From Cucumis sativus (Eukaryota > Streptophyta > Magnoliopsida > Cucurbitales > Cucurbitaceae), in assembly GCF_000004075.3 (NCBI RefSeq), contig NC_026659.2, positions 30,708,272-30,772,271 on the forward strand: 64,000 bases of DNA, written 5' to 3'. A program made the translations under genes and the position numbers. The first letter of the stretch is position 1, and the number at the start of each line of letters is the position of its first letter. Shown here piece by piece: positions 11,601 through 24,115 of the stretch. A model generated the notes under the pieces. It saw only the letters and a list, made by a program, of their open reading frames with translations, had not been told where the DNA came from and ran no database searches.

Positions 11601-14600
11601 TTAGTATCATCAATGGGATGCGCTACCTTAAGCTTGGGGTATGCATATAGCTTTTATTTATGCAAGGTCATGTAAGGACAATGACATACTTTTATTTATG
11701 CAAAGTTATCTAAAGATAATAGGATAATATCAACTACAATTCCTAGGTTAAGACCGAGGGAGGACTGAATGCATCTGCCTGCTTTGTGGCTAAAGCCAAC
11801 CCTCTCAATCGTGCTCCACATAAGCGCAAAAGTGAGCTTCACCATGCACTCTGCAACATGCTTTCAAACATCCTTGCTCCACTGGCAGATGGAGGTAAAG
11901 GCCAATGGCCACCTTCTGGGGTCGAACGTGCACTTACCTTATGGTATGAAGCTGTTGGACGAATTCGAACACAGCTGATGCATTGGATGGATAAACAGAG
12001 CAAACACATAACTGTAAGTGGGATCTGTTTTGCTCCCTCCTGTGAGAAATTCAATATTTTATTTTATACATTAAAGCTATAAATTTGGGATGGAGTTTCA
12101 GTTTTTTCTTTTTTGGCTCTTTGGCATGAAAATTTTGTGTCTGAAGAGTCAGCCTTAATTACCTAAACTATACTCCGGATATACTGTTTGGAGTTAAATA
12201 TATGCTAAAGTAATTATATTTCTAACAGCTAGATACTGCTAAAAATTGGTTGGTTAAAAGATAGTTTCCCAAATTGATGAGATTGTCTTCTCTGGGAATA
12301 GCTAAGCAATACTTTGGTTGGCTAGATAACTATGATGGCGTCATAATATTTTTGGATTTTTTATGTTAACATTCTTCTTCATATCCATGTCTGTTTTTCC
12401 TCTTGTGCTTTACGCTAGTGTTCTTTGTGTTCTAGGTTGGTTATCCATTGGTCACTCTTCTTCTCTGTCTTGGCGACCCTCAAATATTTCACAACAACTT
12501 GAGTCCCCACATGGAGCAACTCTACAAGCTTCTTAGAGTAAGTTCCATTTACTTTTGAACTAAGGAGGTAAATGAGAACTTCAACTAATTCTAATAAGAT
12601 CCTTGACACTTTTTCAATGTTTGATGTGGGAAGTTTCTTCAAAAGGAGACTGAAATATGCCATCCTGTTTCCATTGCCCAAATTCACGAAACTTTATTTT
12701 GATTGTGCAGGACAAAAATCATCGATTTATGGCCTTGGACTGTCTTCATCGGGTTTTAAGGTTTTACTTGAGTGTTCATGCAGCTAATCAGGCCCCAAAT
12801 CGTATATGGGATTACTTAGATAGTGTGACATCTCAACTGCTTACGGTTCTAAAGAAAGGATTGCTTACTCAAGATGTTCAACATGATAAACTAGTTGAAT
12901 TTTGTGTGACTATTGCGGAACATAATCTTGATTTTGCCATGAACCACTTGTTGTTGGAACTATTAAAACAAGATAGTTCTGGTGAGGCAAAAGTCATCGG
13001 CCTTCGTGCTCTCCTTGCCATTGTTACATCTCCTTCAGGCCAGCACACTGGCTTGGAGATATTTAGAGGTAACCAACTAGTTAGGAGCCTCTGTTGTCAA
13101 AATCTTTGTTTTCTTAATCTAATCAACTTTGTTGCATTAGCAGGTCATGATATTGGCCACTATATTCCCAAGGTGAAGGCAGCAATTGAATCAATTTTAA
13201 GGTCTTGTCATAGAATATACAGTCAGGCTCTTCTAACTTCTTCAAGGACCAACATTGGTAATTTGTTTTCATGTTTTACATGTTGGTTTGAAGGAAGATA
13301 GTAGAATGAGAAAAAGGATAAACCATGGAAATCTAGCCTGATTATTGTTCTTATTATTGTTAATGTTGTAATCCTTACTATTATGCTTCAGGTCTTTGAG
13401 GTGCATAATAGGAGAGTCTGCTTAACTTGATAATAAGATGAGATTACAAAAGTGTACTTGGTGCTTACATGTTTGGCATGATGAACACCTTACTGCTAAA
13501 TTATGTTGTCTGAACTGCCATATAAGAGTCAAAAGTAAAATCTTCAACATTAAATGGTTTTGAATCAGCACCCCAGGAAGTAATCCTAGTTTTAATAAAT
13601 CTATAAACGTGGTTTTCTTTGTACATAATTTTAAAAAATCCTGTGATTATATCTGAAGTTAGTGAAGAACCACATGCTACCTACAAAACTTTTCTTCTTT
13701 GTGAAGTTGACAATCTCCAATTATCGGATCTTGTGAATTTATATTTGTTTTAGATGTTGCGTGCTACTGACAAGAATGGTTCGGGTCTCTTTTGTTGGTA
13801 TTGTTTTGCCTGTTTCATGACATGCTAATTTAAACTTTAGATCGTTTAATCTTTAACATTTCTCTTCTTTCTATAGTTTAATGTTTGTCTACTCAAGTTA
13901 AACTTATCACTTGATCTTATCTTTCCTATAGTAAAAGATCCAGCTTTTTATTTTTTATGGGAAAATGAAAAATTAATTATTCTGTTTTCAGATTCTGTAA
14001 CAAAGGAGAAGTCCCAAGGATATCTATTCCGGTCAGTCCTGAAGTGCATACCGTATTTGATCGAAGAAGTTGGAAGAAGTGATAAAATAACTGAGATAAT
14101 ACCTCAGCATGGAATTAGTATTGATCCTGGTGTTCGTGAAGAAGCAGTTCAGGTATTGAACCGGATAGTAAGATATCTTCCTCATCGTCGCTTTGCAGTA
14201 ATGCGAGGGATGGCTAACTTCATCTTACGGCTTCCGGATGAATTTCCACTTCTTATACAAACATCACTGGGGCGCTTATTGGAGCTAATGCGATTTTGGA
14301 GAGCTTGTTTGATTGAGGATCGTTTGGAAAATGATGTGCATGATGAAAAGCGCACAGTTCAAAGAACTGATGGGTTCAAGAAGCCGTCATTTCATCAGTC
14401 AGGAGAAGTAGTTGAATTTCGTGCTTCTGAAATAGATGCAGTTGGTTTGATCTTCCTTAGTTCTGTGGATAGTCAAATTAGGCATACAGCATTGGAGTTA
14501 TTACGCTGTGTACGTGCCTTGCGGAACGACATTCGAGACCTTGCAATGCTTGACCAACCAGATTATACTCTTAAATATGACGCCGAACCAATATTTATCA

Positions 14601-17600
14601 TAGATGTCCTAGAGGAGCATGGGGTATTTTTCTTTCAATGTTTTTTGCATGTCTTTGCTGTTTTTTTTCACTTTACCCACCGAACTGCTAGGATTTGATG
14701 ATATGTCAAACTTGATTTATCAACTACAGGATGATATCGTTCAAAACTGTTACTGGGATTCTGGGCGCCCGTTTGATTTGAAGCGAGAATCTGATACAAT
14801 ACCTCCAGATGTTACTCTTCAGTCCATAATATTTGAAAGCCCTGATAAGAACAGGTGGGCACGCTGTCTCAGTGAGTTGGTTAAGTACTCTTCTGAGCTG
14901 TGCCCAAGTTCTGTTCAGGAAGCAAGGTAAATATTGCCTTTCTCAAAATTATGCTTTCTTGACAATTATAATTTAAAGAATTGGGCCTAATCTTGTATGA
15001 GTTGCTCCCAACATGGAACCCTATTATGTCTCTCTGAGATTTAATGGCCAATATTGAAAGTTTCTACTCCAGGATGTGCTTTGTAAACAAAATTTTGGTT
15101 GGCAGGGTTGAGGTTTTGCAACGTCTTGCTCATGTCACACCAGTTGATTTAGGTGGAAAGGCTCATCCATCTCAAGATTCAGACAACAAATTGGATCAGT
15201 GGTTAATGTATGCGATGTTCTTATGTTCGTGCCCACCAGCTCCCAGAGAAAGTCCTGCCTCGGGAAAAGCCAAAGATCTTTATCACCTTATTTTTCCTTC
15301 AATAAAGTCTGGATCAGAATCCCACGTGGTGAGCACATTTTCTAGATAAATTTTCTGCCTCAACTTTCCATCTTCCTTTCCCTTTTTTGGGCCTCTTATG
15401 GGTCGTCAATTGTTAAAATTGAATTTGTAAGTTTGCTTGTTTATTACCTAACTACATTAAATTTACCTATTGATACTGAAGTTTGTCAGTGTTCCTATTT
15501 CAGCATGCAGCGACCATGGCTCTTGGCCACTCGCATTTTGAAGCATGTGAATTAATGTTCAGCGAGCTAGCATCTTTTATTGATGAGGTTTCCATGGAGA
15601 CGGAGGGAAAGCCAAAATGGAAGGTATTATCCAAGATTTAATCGAGGTGCATTATCCTTTATTAAATGATATTTGTGAAGCAGTGTCAAAATTTGTACAC
15701 TGGGAGTGTAGATAATTACAGAAGTACACTGGGAGTGTAGATAAACTATACTTACAAAAAGGTTGTCTAATTTGCACCAAGATAATGCAAAAATGGAAAT
15801 AGAATCTTCTGAATCAGAAGAAGTAATACTCACTAAAGCCAAATTTTTTTACTCACAAGTATAATCCAAACAATGGAATTGGAACATTGACCCAGTAGAA
15901 ATATAGTATTTTTCTTTATTGTTTCATTATGGAATTTTCATATGAGACAACAAAAACAAGTAAGTAACTGAGAAGAAGAAGGAAGAATTAAAATCCACTT
16001 GTCACCAGTTTAGAATATCTAGCAACCATTTTAGAATATCAAGTAAAGAAGACCACTTTGTTACCTTTGTCATTTTAATTTCTTCTAAAATTTTTCTTTT
16101 TCTGACTAGTAGGAGTTTTCTAATAATTACTTTTTTTGAGATATCAGTATTTTTCATGTTGGTTTATCAATTATGGGCATACTTGTAGTTTAGTCTCTGG
16201 CTCTTGTATTATTTGGAGTTCATTGCTTCTTTTGTTTGTTTTTCTTTTTACTTCATTTGAGAGTTTGTATCTTTATTTTTCATTTTTTTGTATATCAATG
16301 AAAAGTTTGTTTCTTGTTTAGTAAAGGTCTAAACAATTGTATCTGGTACTTCTTGTTCTTCAATTTATTTCTTGGTCATTATTAGTTGTCCAGTTGTGAT
16401 TTGTGATCTATTTTGTTATTTTACTTTCCCTCGAATGAAACTATTTTTGTAGATAAAGCTGAATTAGTTGAATGTCATACATGCATGGTTTTTCCCTCAT
16501 TCATCTACTTGAAGTTCCTTTAAGGAGGGCCAAATAAGTTTGTTGCATTTATTATTATGATGAAAGTCAGGTCAATGTTGGGAAGATGTGCATTTATTTT
16601 TCCCCAGAGTACTAGTTGCTTTCTGTTAAAGTTTCTTCTTATGGTGACTTACTGACTTCCGTACTTACAGAGCCAAAAGCCGCGCCGTGAGGAGCTTCGT
16701 ACTCATATTGCAAGTATATATCGTACTGTTGCAGAGAAAATCTGGCCTGGCATGCTGGCCCGTAAATCAGTTTTTCGTCGTCACTATCTCAAGTTCATTG
16801 ATGAAACAACCAAACAAATCTTGACAGCACCTTTGGAGAGCTTTCAGGAAATGCAACCTCTTCGTTATTCACTTGCTTCTGTTCTGAGATCCTTAGCCCC
16901 AGAATTTGTTGATTCAAGGTCAGAGAAGTTTGACCTTAGAACTAGAAAACGGTTATTTGATCTTCTACTCTCCTGGTCTGATGATACAGGCGGAACATGG
17001 GGCCAGGATGGGGTCAGCGATTATAGACGTGAAGTAGAACGTTACAAATCTTCTCAACATGCTCGGTCGAAAGATTCAGTAGATAAGATATCATTTGATA
17101 AAGAACTTAGTGAACAAATTGAAGCAATCCAGTGGGCCTCCATGACTGCTATGGCCTCACTCTTGTATGGACCCTGCTTTGATGATAACGCGAGGAAAAT
17201 GAGTGGCAGGGTCATTTCTTGGATAAATAGTCTTTTTATTGAACCTGCACCTAGGGCTCCTTTTGGTTACTCACCAGCTGATCCGAGAACTCCATCATAC
17301 TCCAAGTCCGTCGATGGTGGTCGTGGCACTGCTGGTCGTGATAGGCAAAGAGGGGGTCACAACCGTGTCTCTTTAGCAAAATTGGCTTTGAAGAATCTCC
17401 TGATAACAAATTTGGACCTGTTTCCCGCTTGCATTGATCAGGTGAGTATACCTTCTATGACTTATTGTTAAAATTCAACTGTGAGCTCCTTATAAAAGAA
17501 AAAGTTTAAATTCAACCGAGTTCTCTTTTAAAGGTTATAAATTGAAAAGAGAGTTTTTGATAGGATATTAGGATGTGTCAGTATTCATACATTTTGTGGA

Positions 17601-20600
17601 TATTTTTGTGCTCTCAAAGGAAAAGGAAAAGGCTAAAACTCCAAGAATGAAATATAAAGGGTTTTGATTATTGAGTTATAATGTTGAAACAAGAATCATA
17701 TGGTCAAGTGTAAGGATTATGATTATTGCTTGATTTATTAGAATATTGTATGAAAAATGACACTTTTGGTCTGAGGTTTGGTTTAACTGTTTAGGCTCTT
17801 CCAAACTCAACCATTTTACTCATGAGGTTTGCATTTGGTATCATTCATGGCTAATTGGCTACTTTTCTATTTCAGTGCTACTACTCCGATGCTGCCATAG
17901 CTGATGGTTACTTCAGTGTTCTGGCAGAAGTATATATGCGGCAAGAGATACCAAAATGTGAAATCCAAAGGCTCTTAAGCTTAATTCTGTACAAAGTTGT
18001 GGACCCTAGTAGACAAATCCGTGATGATGCTCTTCAAATGCTTGAAACTCTTTCTGTTCGCGAATGGGCTGAAGATGGCACTGAGGGGTCAGGGAGCTAT
18101 CGAGCAGCCGTTGTTGGTAACCTTCCTGATTCGTACCAACAATTTCAGTATAAGCTCTCATGTAAACTTGCAAAAGATCACCCTGAATTGAGTCAACTGC
18201 TTTGTGAGGAGATAATGCAAAGGCAACTTGATGCAGTTGATATCATAGCTCAACATCAGGTTCTCACGTGCATGGCTCCGTGGATTGAGAACCTTAATTT
18301 CTGGAAACTCAAAGACTCGGGTTGGAGTGATAGACTTCTTAAAAGCCTTTACTATGTCACGTGGCGGCATGGGGATCAGTTCCCAGATGAAATTGAAAAG
18401 CTCTGGAGCACGATTGCTAGCAAACCAAGGAACATTAGTCCTGTTCTGGATTTCTTAATTACCAAGGGAATTGAAGATTGTGATTCTAATGCATCTGCAG
18501 AAATAAGCGGTGCGTTTGCCACGTATTTTTCAGTTGCAAAGCGTGTGAGTTTGTACTTAGCACGGATATGTCCTCAGCGTACTATTGATCACCTGGTCTA
18601 CCAATTGGCCCAGCGCATGTTAGAAGAAAGCATTGAGCTTGTTGGTTTGGGTTCCAAGGGAGATTTGGGTGGAAACTTTGTGTTGGAATTCTCTCAGGGG
18701 CCTCCAGTGGCCCAAGTTACTTCTGTTGTGGACAGCCAACCGCACATGTCACCACTACTTGTACGTGGATCCCTTGATGGTCCGCTTAGGAATGCTAGTG
18801 GGAGCTTAAGCTGGAGAACAGCTGGTGTAACTGGTCGAAGTGTCTCCGGCCCCCTAAGCCCAATGCCTCCTGAGTTGAACGTTGTTCCAGTAAATGCAGC
18901 AGGTCGATCCGGCCAGCTACTTCCAGCTTTAGTAAATATGTCTGGCCCTTTAATGGGTGTTAGAAGTTCAACGGGAACTATACGCAGTCGACATGTCTCC
19001 AGGGATAGTGGTGACTATCTCATTGATACGCCAAATTCTGGTGAAGATGGGCTTCATTCTGGGGTTGCTGCTCATGGGGTTAGTGCTAAAGAACTACAGT
19101 CTGCACTACAGGGTCATCAGCAGCATTCTCTTACACATGCTGACATAGCACTGATCCTTCTTGCTGAAATTGCATATGAGAACGATGAAGATTTCCGTGA
19201 GCACTTGCCTCTGTTATTTCATGTCACTTTTGTTTCGATGGATAGTTCAGAAGACATTGTTCTAGAACACTGCCAGCAATTGCTTGTTAATCTACTATAT
19301 TCACTTGCCGGCCGACACTTGGAACTTTATGAAGTTGAAAACAATGATGGAGAGAACAAGCAACAGGTTGTGAGTCTGATCAAGTATGTTCAATCAAAGC
19401 GTGGAAGCATGATGTGGGAGAATGAAGACCCATCTGTCGTGAGAACTGAACTTCCTAGTGCAGCACTTCTTTCTGCACTGGTTCAGAGTATGGTGGATGC
19501 GATCTTCTTTCAAGGTGATTTACGTGAGACTTGGGGGTCAGAGGCACTAAAATGGGCCATGGAATGTACGTCACGTCACCTTGCTTGTCGCTCACACCAG
19601 ATATACCGTGCACTGCGGCCAAGTGTTACAAGTGATACCTGTGTATCTCTCCTTCGCTGTCTACATAGATGTCTGGGAAATCCTGTACCCCCTGTTTTAG
19701 GTTTCATTATGGAAATCTTGTTGACCTTGCAGGTAATGGTTGAGAACATGGAGCCTGAAAAGGTGATACTCTATCCTCAACTCTTCTGGGGGTGTGTGGC
19801 TATGATGCATACAGATTTTGTCCATGTATACTGCCAGGTTCTTGAGCTCTTTTCTCGTGTGATTGATCGTTTATCATTCCGGGACAGAACAACTGAAAAT
19901 GTACTCCTTTCAAGCATGCCTCGGGATGAACTTGATACTAATAATGACATTGGAGACTTCCAACGAATTGAATCTAGAATGGGCTATGAGCTGCCTCCAT
20001 CTACTGGGAATCTTCCAACATTTGAAGGGGTGCAACCTCTTGTACTTAAAGGTCTGATGTCCACGGTTAGTCATGGTGTCTCAATAGAGGTTCTTTCAAG
20101 AATTACGGTGCACTCCTGTGATTCCATTTTTGGGGATGCAGAAACAAGACTTTTGATGCACATCACTGGCCTACTCCCATGGCTCTGCTTGCAACTCAGT
20201 AAGGATCCACTGACAGGACCAGCTTCACCACTCCAGCAGCAACATCAAAAAGCATGCTCGGTTGCATCAAATATTTCTATATGGTGTCGTGCAAAATCAT
20301 TGGACGAATTAGCTACTGTTTTCATGGCATACTCTCGAGGTGAGATCAAAAGTATTGAGATCCTTCTTGCTTGTGTCTCCCCTCTACTTTGCAATGAGTG
20401 GTTTCCAAAGCACTCTGCACTGGCTTTTGGTCACTTGTTGCGCTTGCTGGAGAAAGGACCAGTCGAATACCAGCGTGTGATACTGCTGATGCTGAAGGCA
20501 TTACTCCAGCATACTCCTGTAGATGCTTCACAAAGTCCGCATATGTACGCAATTGTCTCGCAGTTGGTTGAGAGTACATTGTGCTGGGAGGCATTGAGTG

Positions 20601-20944
20601 TATTAGAAGCACTTTTACAGAGTTGTAGTTCAATGACAGGTCCTCACCCACACGAACCAGGGTCCTTTGAAAATGGACATGGTGGATCCGAGGAAAAGGT
20701 GCTAGTTCCCCAGACATCGTTCAAAGCTCGCAGCGGACCCTTACAATACGGCATCGTGTCAACATCAGCACCAGGTTCTATTCTTGTGTCGGGGGTTTCA
20801 AATGAATCAGGACCTTCTCCAAGAGAGGTAGCTCTGCAAAATACACGACTTATTCTTGGGCGGGTTCTCGATAGCTGCATACTGGGAAAGAGGAGAGAAT
20901 ATAGAAGGTTGGTTCCTTTTGTCACAAGTATTGGGAATCCCTAA
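8622..20944 (+). CDS. Furry/Tao3/MOR2-like cell morphogenesis scaffold (ARM-repeat superfamily)
   Basis: Giant helical-repeat scaffold; in animals and yeasts this family binds NDR/LATS-type kinases and controls polarised growth, while the plant role is poorly known. Exons, each phased: 8622-8738, 9130-9248, 10114-10159, 10340-10412, 10496-10553, 11161-11256, 11521-11638, 11747-12013, 12436-12537, 12711-13068, 13144-13257, 13992-14623, 14730-14926, 15106-15328, 15504-15623, 16671-17441 and 17876-20944. Total 6480 nt, 2159 residues, matching the plant homologue (about 2150, At5g15680 from memory). Conserved blocks run through the N-terminal ([20 protein letters not shown]), central ([20 protein letters not shown]) and C-terminal ([16 protein letters not shown]) cell-morphogenesis regions. 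A Ser/Gly/Pro-rich linker at about residues 1415-1520 is probably disordered. In-frame ATGs at 8622 and 8631 could both start translation. The last exon alone carries 1022 codons. No frame breaks were seen. Confidence 0.96.
15695..15744. repeat. 21-bp direct repeat in an intron of the Furry-like gene
   Basis: GTACACTGGGAGTGTAGATA(A) occurs twice, at 15695-15715 and 15724-15744 (period 29). Each copy contains an imperfect palindrome, TACACTGGGAGTGTA. It lies in the 1-kb intron 15624-16670. Confidence 0.9.
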
Positions 20945-22640
20945 CTCCACGTCTCTGTAAGTAACTTCTTTTATGTAGAGGCAATGTATATATATATACA
21001 CGTCAAGAAGTAGTTTTGTAGCTAGTGTTGAATTATATTATGTAGTTCTAGCAAGCTGAGATTCTTTCCATCTATTTAAGCTTTGTAAATGTACGTGTAT
21101 CTTCTTGCTTACAATGTTAATTTTTTCCTATTTCTATTTTCCCTTAAAAGCTGTTTGGTGAATCACAATTGGATGTGTTTATCCCGGAGTTTGACATTCA
21201 TGTTTTGATCAAATGTTTTAGACTTGATTTGTGATACTAAGTTCATTATGCTTCGACAATTCTTTCTGTCCGTTTTCACATTTCAAGATTTCATTTCAGT
21301 TTTACCCTCAATTTTTACGTGTTCCAACCGTTTTCATATTTTCAATTATATGATTACAATTTAGCTCTCCACAATATCCCCAAAGAGTTAGTTTTACTTC
21401 AAAGACAAATTCAGGTATGATGTGACTAGAACTTGACAAGTTGAGTGAGGAGAGAGGTTATATCCAATATTCTTAAACACCACACCACAAGACTAACAAA
21501 AGCTTCCTCCATAATGGTGTGTGCAAACTTGCTTTTCCATTTGATCATGGTAAGACGACGTTAAACTAAAATTCAAGAGTTGAATATTTTTTAATTATCT
21601 TTACCATATTAAAAGGATGGGAGAAATTTTTTTTTTTGGTCCCTTCTACCTATTGAAAATTCCAATCATATTCATAATCAAACATAGATTCGTAGGTTAC
21701 ATATAGTAAGTAAAGGTTTCAATTAATATTTGATATATTTTATGACTTAATAATAAACAATTGAAAGTTTAAGTTTACAAATTAATCAATGCACTTTTTA
21801 GTAGCCATTAAAGTAAGTTGAAAAAGATGAAATCTCTTTACATTCAAAACCCTTTAAATTCTCTTTAACATTTCAAATTCTACAAAAAAAAAAAAAAAAA
21901 AGAATAGAACATCTTTCTCCTTCATCCCTATGAATAGTTTCACATATTCTTAAGAAGTTTCATTGCTAAACAAAGAAGAATTGTAACAATTGGTTTTGAT
22001 TCAAGATATATCTCAATCCTCTATTCAATTTTTTTAAAAAGATATTTATATACCAACTTAAAACTCGTGTTAAGAAAAATGTGATTGTTGTGATTTTTTT
22101 GTGTGTTAGTTAGTCTCGTGATATGATTTTGTTGTATAAAAAGTTTTTTATTGTTAATATTTAACATCTTTTATATTATCGATTACGAAGTTTTAGAATT
22201 GATATGTAATATGTCTCTTAAAACATTACAATACTTAGTACGCAAATATACGATATAACATAATTACACATTTGATTTCTTAAAATGAAATTAGTTAAGC
22301 TAAATATTTATGACGTTACGAAAAAAATAAAATAGTAGAAAGAATAATTAATATCAATTGAAACTCAACAACATTTAAATAATTACATGGTATTGTGTTT
22401 GCGTAAATGTTATTAAAGGAACTATAACATTGGGTAAATCCATGAAAGAGATGTTGTGCATATATATGAAAATTGGACTGCTAATGGTGTTATTGAAATA
22501 TGAACAAATTGATATAGAAGTTATTTTATTTTAAATGAAAGCATAAATGAATGAAGTCCCACTAATTAATGCTAAATTGACGAAACACAAATGATTAATG
22601 ATATTAATTAAACTACTTAGATTAAAATGAATGTTAATAT
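20945..22640. other. 3'UTR and AT-rich spacer
   Basis: Probable 3'UTR to about 21120, then spacer with no coding frame. It contains an A17-18 run near 21884-21901 and other AT-rich low-complexity sequence. Confidence 0.6.
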
Positions 22641-22646
22641 TATAAA
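22641..22646 (+). promoter_or_regulatory. TATA box of the RING-H2 gene
   Basis: TATAAA in the context ATATTATAAAGCACATGG, followed about 25-30 bp later by a CT-rich stretch (TTTTACTCTCTCTTTATAC) suited to a start site near 22672. This would give a leader of about 145 nt. Confidence 0.5.
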
Positions 22647-22753
22647 GCACATGGTTTAAGGTTTTACTCTCTCTTTATACATCAAATTTGAATACAAATT
22701 ATTATTATTTTTTATTTTTTATTTATTATTTAAGAAAAGAAAAAAAAAAAAAA

Positions 22754-22778
22754 ATGTAAGAAATTTATGAAAACGTGA
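22754..22778 (+). promoter_or_regulatory. AUG-stop and three-codon uORF in the RING gene leader
   Basis: ATGTAA at 22754-22759 is a start codon directly followed by a stop. ATGAAAACGTGA at 22767-22778 is a three-codon uORF. Both lie between the predicted TATA box and the main start at 22817. Minimal AUG-stop elements are known in plants to stall ribosomes (boron control of Arabidopsis NIP5;1). Use here is inference. Confidence 0.55.
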
Positions 22779-22816
22779 CTTCGTCAAAATCCCCAAAAAC
22801 TTCCCCCAAAATTTCA

Positions 22817-24115
22817 ATGGCTCTTTTCTTCTCCATTTCTAAACTTCATCTTCAACCTAACATCAACATGCCTCTCCCCGATCAAACCCACAACAATTCA
22901 CCGTCGCCGGTGCCGTCAATCCCTTCTCTACGCCGTGAAGATTCCCCCAACCCCATGGATTTCAACCCTTTTGCCACCGTCCCCTCAATCGTCACATCTG
23001 CTGCTGCCGACGTTTCCCACCCTTTCGAGACCGATTGGTTTTCCGACTCGGATTCCGAATCCGACCGTGATGTTAGTTGTTTTGTCACTGATCTTTTCGA
23101 CAATCGTAGCTTCACCGATCCTTTACACGATCACGATCACGATCACGATGGAGCTTTGTTTTCTGTGCTAGACCCATTTACGCATTCTGTTAACGACTTG
23201 GGCGTTTCGGGATTTGAAGGTAGCGGTGAGATTGGATCTAATTATGTTGAGGAGCTGTGGTCGACGTTCGGTGTTGAATCTGATACACGGGTTTCGGAGG
23301 TGGATGTAAGCATGCAAATTGCGGATTCTATTACTACTGGCCTTCGTGTTGTTGATGTGGATTCGGATTCGGATTCTGATCCTGGGATTATTGGTGCTTT
23401 GCAACTCGTGACAGGGGACGATGTCGAGAATGATGGTAATTGGGTTGAAAGTTCGAATCCTGTCTCGGATACCTTGAACCTTTGTTTTCAGGGTCAGAGG
23501 ATTTCGTACGAGGATTTTGAATGGGAGGAGGTTGAGGAGCGAGTGGATGAAAGGGAAATTTCGAGCGTAGTGGTTGATAGAGCTGAAGAATTGTCTCTTG
23601 CATCGGGTTTTTCTAATGAGGAAGAACCTGGAGAAGAGGTGGGTCGATGGGAAATCCTATTTGTAATGAACGATATCGGAAGGAATAATGATGCTGAGGC
23701 GTATATAGCCGATCAAGATGATTACATGTATGCAGCAGAATACGATACCCTTTTTGGGCAATTCGTTGAAAATGATAATGCTTTGAAGGGTAGTCCTCCG
23801 GCAGCTAAAAGTGCTGTGGAGAATCTTCCTCTGGTTGAGTTAAAAACAGAGAATACCCTGGCAGAGGAAGTCGTTGTTTGTGCTGTTTGTAAGGATAAAT
23901 TTTCAATGGAAGAGAAGGTGAGGAAGCTTCCCTGTGGTCACTATTACCATGATGATTGCATTCTTCCATGGCTGAATATTCGAAACACATGCCCTGTTTG
24001 CCGGCATGAGTTGCCAACAGATGATCCAGATTATGAGCGTAGGCAGAGTCAGAGGGCGAGTGGCGGCCTGCAATCGGATTTGCAGGTCAGGTACAATTTT
24101 GAACTTATAGCTTAA
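22817..24115 (+). CDS. RING-H2 E3 ubiquitin-protein ligase
   Basis: Probable E3 ligase of 432 residues in one exon. The frame is open back to 22775 but lacks an ATG before 22817; ATG 22868 (415 residues) is an alternative start. The RING-H2 finger is at about residues 355-395: C355-x2-C358-x14-C373-x-H375-x2-H378-x2-C381-x10-C392-x2-C395, with the PWL after C381 that usually contacts the E2. After the RING comes ELPTDDPDYE, as in the plant CIP8/Praja-like group and the At3g02340/At5g15820 type (recalled). Residues 1-350 are acidic and low-complexity, with a His-Asp alternating tract coded by GATCAC units near 23128-23148 and several DSDS tracts; disordered substrate-binding sequence is likely. 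No membrane segment is evident. Substrates cannot be read from sequence. Confidence 0.92.
   Translation: MALFFSISKLHLQPNINMPLPDQTHNNSPSPVPSIPSLRREDSPNPMDFNPFATVPSIVTSAAADVSHPFETDWFSDSDSESDRDVSCFVTDLFDNRSFTDPLHDHDHDHDGALFSVLDPFTHSVNDLGVSGFEGSGEIGSNYVEELWSTFGVESDTRVSEVDVSMQIADSITTGLRVVDVDSDSDSDPGIIGALQLVTGDDVENDGNWVESSNPVSDTLNLCFQGQRISYEDFEWEEVEERVDEREISSVVVDRAEELSLASGFSNEEEPGEEVGRWEILFVMNDIGRNNDAEAYIADQDDYMYAAEYDTLFGQFVENDNALKGSPPAAKSAVENLPLVELKTENTLAEEVVVCAVCKDKFSMEEKVRKLPCGHYYHDDCILPWLNIRNTCPVCRHELPTDDPDYERRQSQRASGGLQSDLQVRYNFELIA

Noticed and set aside
22775..22816. Upstream extension of the RING frame to 22775
   Set aside because: The extension begins with GTG, not ATG. Plant initiation there is unlikely, so the first ATG at 22817 was used.
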